Assembly (NCBI GenBank): GCA_036245525.1
Contig: BTPG01000005.1
Span: 133,273,750 to 133,337,749 of the forward strand
DNA: 64,000 nt
Reading direction: 5' to 3'
Source of the DNA: Semisulcospira habei
Taxonomy: Eukaryota > Mollusca > Gastropoda > Semisulcospiridae
The notes under the pieces are model-generated. The model made no database searches and was not told where the DNA came from. It was given only the letters and a program-made list of their open reading frames with translations. The translations under genes were made by a program, and so were the position numbers. Below, piece by piece: positions 61,266 to 64,000 of the stretch (within the stretch, counting starts at the first letter, position 1; the number at the start of each line of letters is the position of its first letter).

Positions 61266-62470
61266 TTACTTACGCTTGTCACCCCTCCCAGGGTATAGGC
61301 CGTCGACGAGAGACCTCCAGCGACTCCTGTCCTGTGCTTCTTCGATTTTACTCCAGGTGGTTCCCAGTCTCTTGATGTCTGCTTGGAGGTCGCGATGCCA
61401 GGTGTTTCTCAGCCTGCCTCTTTTCCTCTTTCCCTGGGGGTTCCATGACAATGCCTGCCTAGTGATACTGGAAGCTCTCTGGAACTCCACACTTTTTTCA
61501 ACTGGAGAAAGGCTGCTCTGGCTTTACCGATTCGTGCTCTGACATCTGCATCAGTGCCACCTTTTTTGTCCATGATGCTCCCGAGATAGGTGAAGGACTT
61601 CACCTCCTCCAACGGGATGCCAGCAAGCAAGAATGGTTCTTCCCTGGTTGCGTTCAGTCTCATTGTCTTTGTTTTCTGTTTGTGGATGGTGAGGCCCACT
61701 TGGGACGAGATGTCAGCAAGCCTTGTGGTCTTTTCCTGCATTTGTTGATGAGTGTGGGACAGTAAAGCTAAGTCGTCTGCAAAATCGAGGTCATCAAGCT
61801 GTGTCCACTGTATTCCACTTCGTCTGTGCACTGTGGTCCTCTTCATGACCCAGTCTATGGCCAGTAGGAAGAGGAACGGAGACAGCAAACACCCCTGCCT
61901 GACACCGGTTCTGACCTGGCGCTCCCTGGTGAACTGCCCTTCGTGGATCACGCAACATGTCATGCCATCGTAGCTGCTCTTGATCAGGCAGACGAGTTTT
62001 GTGGGTACACCGTAGTGTCCTAGGAGTTTCCACAGAGTCTCTTGGTCCACGTTGTCAAATGCTTTCTCGTAATCCACAAAGTTGACGTACAGCGGGGAGC
62101 TCCACTCCACAATGATGCGGAGAGTGGCGATCTGGTCTGTACATGATCGGTTTTTCCTGAATCCTGCTTGCTGGTCTCTCAGCTGGGGGTCAACGGAGCT
62201 CTTCATTCTCTCCAGGATGATCCTGTTGAAGACCTTTCCTGGTACTGACAGCAAGGTGATTCCTCTGTAGTTGGAACACTTGCTGAGGTCGCCTTTCTTG
62301 GGAAGCTTGATGAGGTACCCCTCCTTCCAATCAGCCGACATCACCTCCTCTTCCCAGATCTTTCCAAACAGTGGGTACAGCAGCTCTACTGTTGTCTCTA
62401 GGTCTGCTTTCAGAGACTCCGCTGGGATGCCATCTGGCCCTGCTGCTTTGCCGTTCTTCAAAAATGCCAC
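61266..62470 (-). pseudogene. RTE-like reverse transcriptase
   Basis: From 62470 down: NGKAAGPDGIPAE, KKGDLSKCSNYRGITLLS, YVNFVDYEKAFDNVD (motif A Asp present), GVRQGCLLSPFLFLLAID, LDFADDLALLSH (motif C), SFTYLGSIMDKKGGTD. After about 61430 the frame is lost, and the C-terminal segment GKRKRGRLRNTWHRDL (61266-61490) continues in another frame after a small deletion. RT motifs intact, protein broken. Confidence 0.85.
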
Positions 62471-62568
62471 TGCTCTTCTGATCTCTTCCCGGCTGGGTCT
62501 GTCACAGCTGATGGGTAGGTCGGTCTCTGCTGGCTGGATGTCTGGGGGGTCGGGTGGGCTGGGTCTGT

Positions 62569-63171
62569 TCAGTAAGCCCTCTTGTCTGCCCTGATATTCC
62601 TCTTCACCTCGCGGTTGGCTTCCGAGTATTCCTCCTGTGCCCTTGCTTTGGCTGCTCTCGTGCGACTGTTGTTGACAACTGCTTTCTTCTGCTTCCTCAC
62701 TTCTATCTTCTTCAAGGTCTGTGCCGACAGCCAGTCCTTGTGATGGTGTTTCCTGAACCCTAGAGTGTCTTTGCAGGTTGAGTTCGTTGCCTCTCTAACT
62801 GCCTTCCACTGCTGCTCTGTGGTGGCCGCCTCCTCTTCATTTATTAGCTCCTGTAGCGCTTGAAACCGGTTGGACAGCACCCGTTTGAACTCTTCTCTCA
62901 CTCCAGTCTCTCTCAGGAGGCCTACATTATAGCGCTGTCTTCTTGTTGTCTCTGTATGGCTTTTCTTTAACTTGAGCTTTATTCTTAAGGTAAGCAGATG
63001 GTGGTTTGAGGCGACATCTGCTCCCCTCCTCACTCGAACATCTTGAAGGGATCTTCTAAATTTCTTGCTAATGCAGATATGGTCTATTTGGTTCTCTGTA
63101 GTATGGTCAGGTGAGACCCAAGTTGCTTTGTGTATTTCTTCTGTGTGGGAAGATGCTGCCTCCAATGACAA
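62569..63171 (-). pseudogene. RTE-like linker and endonuclease end
   Basis: NQIDHICISKKFRRSLQDVR and GADVASNHHLLTLRIKLKL are the endonuclease C-terminal motifs (IDH, SNHHL for SDHHL). A charged linker follows, ending at RADKRAY. The segment that should join it to RT is missing, so about 100 residues look deleted. Confidence 0.75.
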
Positions 63172-63307
63172 GTCTGTTTAGAGCACAAAAGTCTACAAAC
63201 CTCTCCCCGTTCTCACTCATCTCCCCTAGTCCCTGTCTCCCCATCACCTCTTCATATCAGGTGTTGTCCTTCCCTATTCTAAAATCGCCCATGACAATGG
63301 TGATGTC

Positions 63308-63793
63308 TCACTCTGCACAAATGTCCACAGCACTCTGGAGTCGGTCATAGAACTCTTGTTTGTCTTCCTCGTCGCTGTCATTAGTGGGCGCATTACACTG
63401 GATGACGTTGAGCTTGATCTTTTTCTTGGTTCTAAAGGCTGCTGTGATAATTCTTGGCCCAAGAGGTTCCCAGCCCATCAGCGCTCTCTGTGCCACTGGT
63501 AATAATAATAATAATACATGGTATTTATATGGCACATTTCTCATATTTATAATATAACTCAATGCGCAGGCCATTGGTGACAGCATGAATGCTACACCTT
63601 CTGTATGGGGGGCATTCTCCTCTTCATGACCTGAATACAGAATCATCTCCCCACTTAACAGCCTTTTCTGGCCAGACTGTGTCCATCTGGCTTCACTGAT
63701 ACCTAGCAGGGAAAGGTTGTACTTTTGCATTTCCGCTGTTATCTGGGTGGCATTGCCGCTCTGGTACATGGTCTTGACATTCCATGTGCCCAT
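63308..63793 (-). pseudogene. RTE-like endonuclease N-terminus with inserted 26 codons
   Basis: MGTWNVKTMYQSGNATQITA, LLGISEARWTQSGQKRL and GPRIITAAFRTKKK match the RTE endonuclease. The usual junction from LSPMA to QRALMGWEPLG is split by a 78-bp insert that keeps the frame. Stops follow at 63308; the catalytic GDF segment is beyond in damaged sequence. Confidence 0.78.
63501..63569 (-). mobile_element. Tiny retroposon 3' end inside the endonuclease
   Basis: GCCACTGGT (63492-63500) and GCCATTGGT (63570-63578) flank 69 bp. On the - strand it reads CTGCGCATTGAGTTATATTA ... ATACCATGT then (ATT)n, a typical L2/SINE-like 3' end. Confidence 0.65.
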
Positions 63794-64000
63794 GGTTGTG
63801 TCCCTGGATAGAGAGAGGCGGCTCGGTCCTGTGGCTTCCGGCTTTCACCACAGGACGTCATAAATCTTCTGGTAGAAGAACCTTCCTCCTCCAGGAAAGA
63901 AATTGCTGTTTGTCTTTTCGTTGGCGTTTTTGTAGCTATTTCCTTATTTGCAGGGTGGGGAAGCTACCCCCACGCCCAACCCCCTTACCAGGAGGACCAG

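Larger units (their letters stand above)
61262..64000 (-). mobile_element. RTE-like LINE, running off the window
   Basis: 3' end at 61262-61274 with (AAGT)n tail on the - strand. The order upstream is RT C-terminus, RT, linker, endonuclease. Coding continues past 63793 towards 64000 (TGPSRLSLSRDTT before the ATG). Internal deletions and frame changes; a 69-bp retroposon is inserted at 63501-63569. Clade by motif similarity. Confidence 0.82.

Overview
This is metazoan nuclear DNA: GT-AG introns, non-LTR retrotransposons of several clades, long dinucleotide microsatellites and many palindromic MITE-like repeats. Gene families and repeat style suggest a lophotrochozoan, most likely a mollusc such as a marine gastropod. 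The species call is inference.

Three host genes can be supported. (1) A patched-domain/RND-type transporter-like gene on the + strand has 12 exons from 3797 to 43887. The coding exons sum to 3246 nt (1081 codons plus stop), but only if one A is dropped from a 7-A run in exon 10. Exon sequence is GC-richer than the introns. (2) The 3' half of an HMGXB4 orthologue lies on the - strand (50955 down to 46862), convergent with gene 1. It has at least four exons, and one intron appears to use a GC donor. (3) A two-exon - strand gene (60353 down to 56488) encodes a 397-aa acidic/Cys-His/Lys-rich/Pro-rich protein of unknown function. Its start codon sits in an AAAATGGCGG context.

The rest is mobile and repetitive. 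Intron 2 holds a 4.3-kb LINE (5640-9975) whose ORF2 is broken by one stop. Intron 4 (15.9 kb) holds a nearly full-length CR1-like LINE (16678-23512), with an SGNH/esterase-type ORF1 and an ORF2 with a mutated RT motif A and a late frameshift. Around that LINE are dispersed copies of smaller families, called F, G and A here. Intron 8 is a graveyard of - strand CR1-like fragments, SINEs and microsatellites. Right of the genes are an RNase-H-bearing LINE with a twin-priming 5' inversion (54905-56235), an L2-like LINE tail (58290-59282) and a - strand RTE-like LINE that runs off the window (61262-64000).

The most distinctive system is a set of at least five unrelated-core elements that fold back along nearly their whole length, are bounded by TTAA and share the terminus TTAACYCNTT. 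They are called P1, P2, P3, P4 and so on here. They nest in each other at the same TTAA, share TTAA sites in tandem, and abut splice acceptors of gene 1. A second notable family is a ~1.05-kb repeat (NR) made of degenerate ~130-bp units carrying AGGTCA direct repeats of the nuclear-receptor type.
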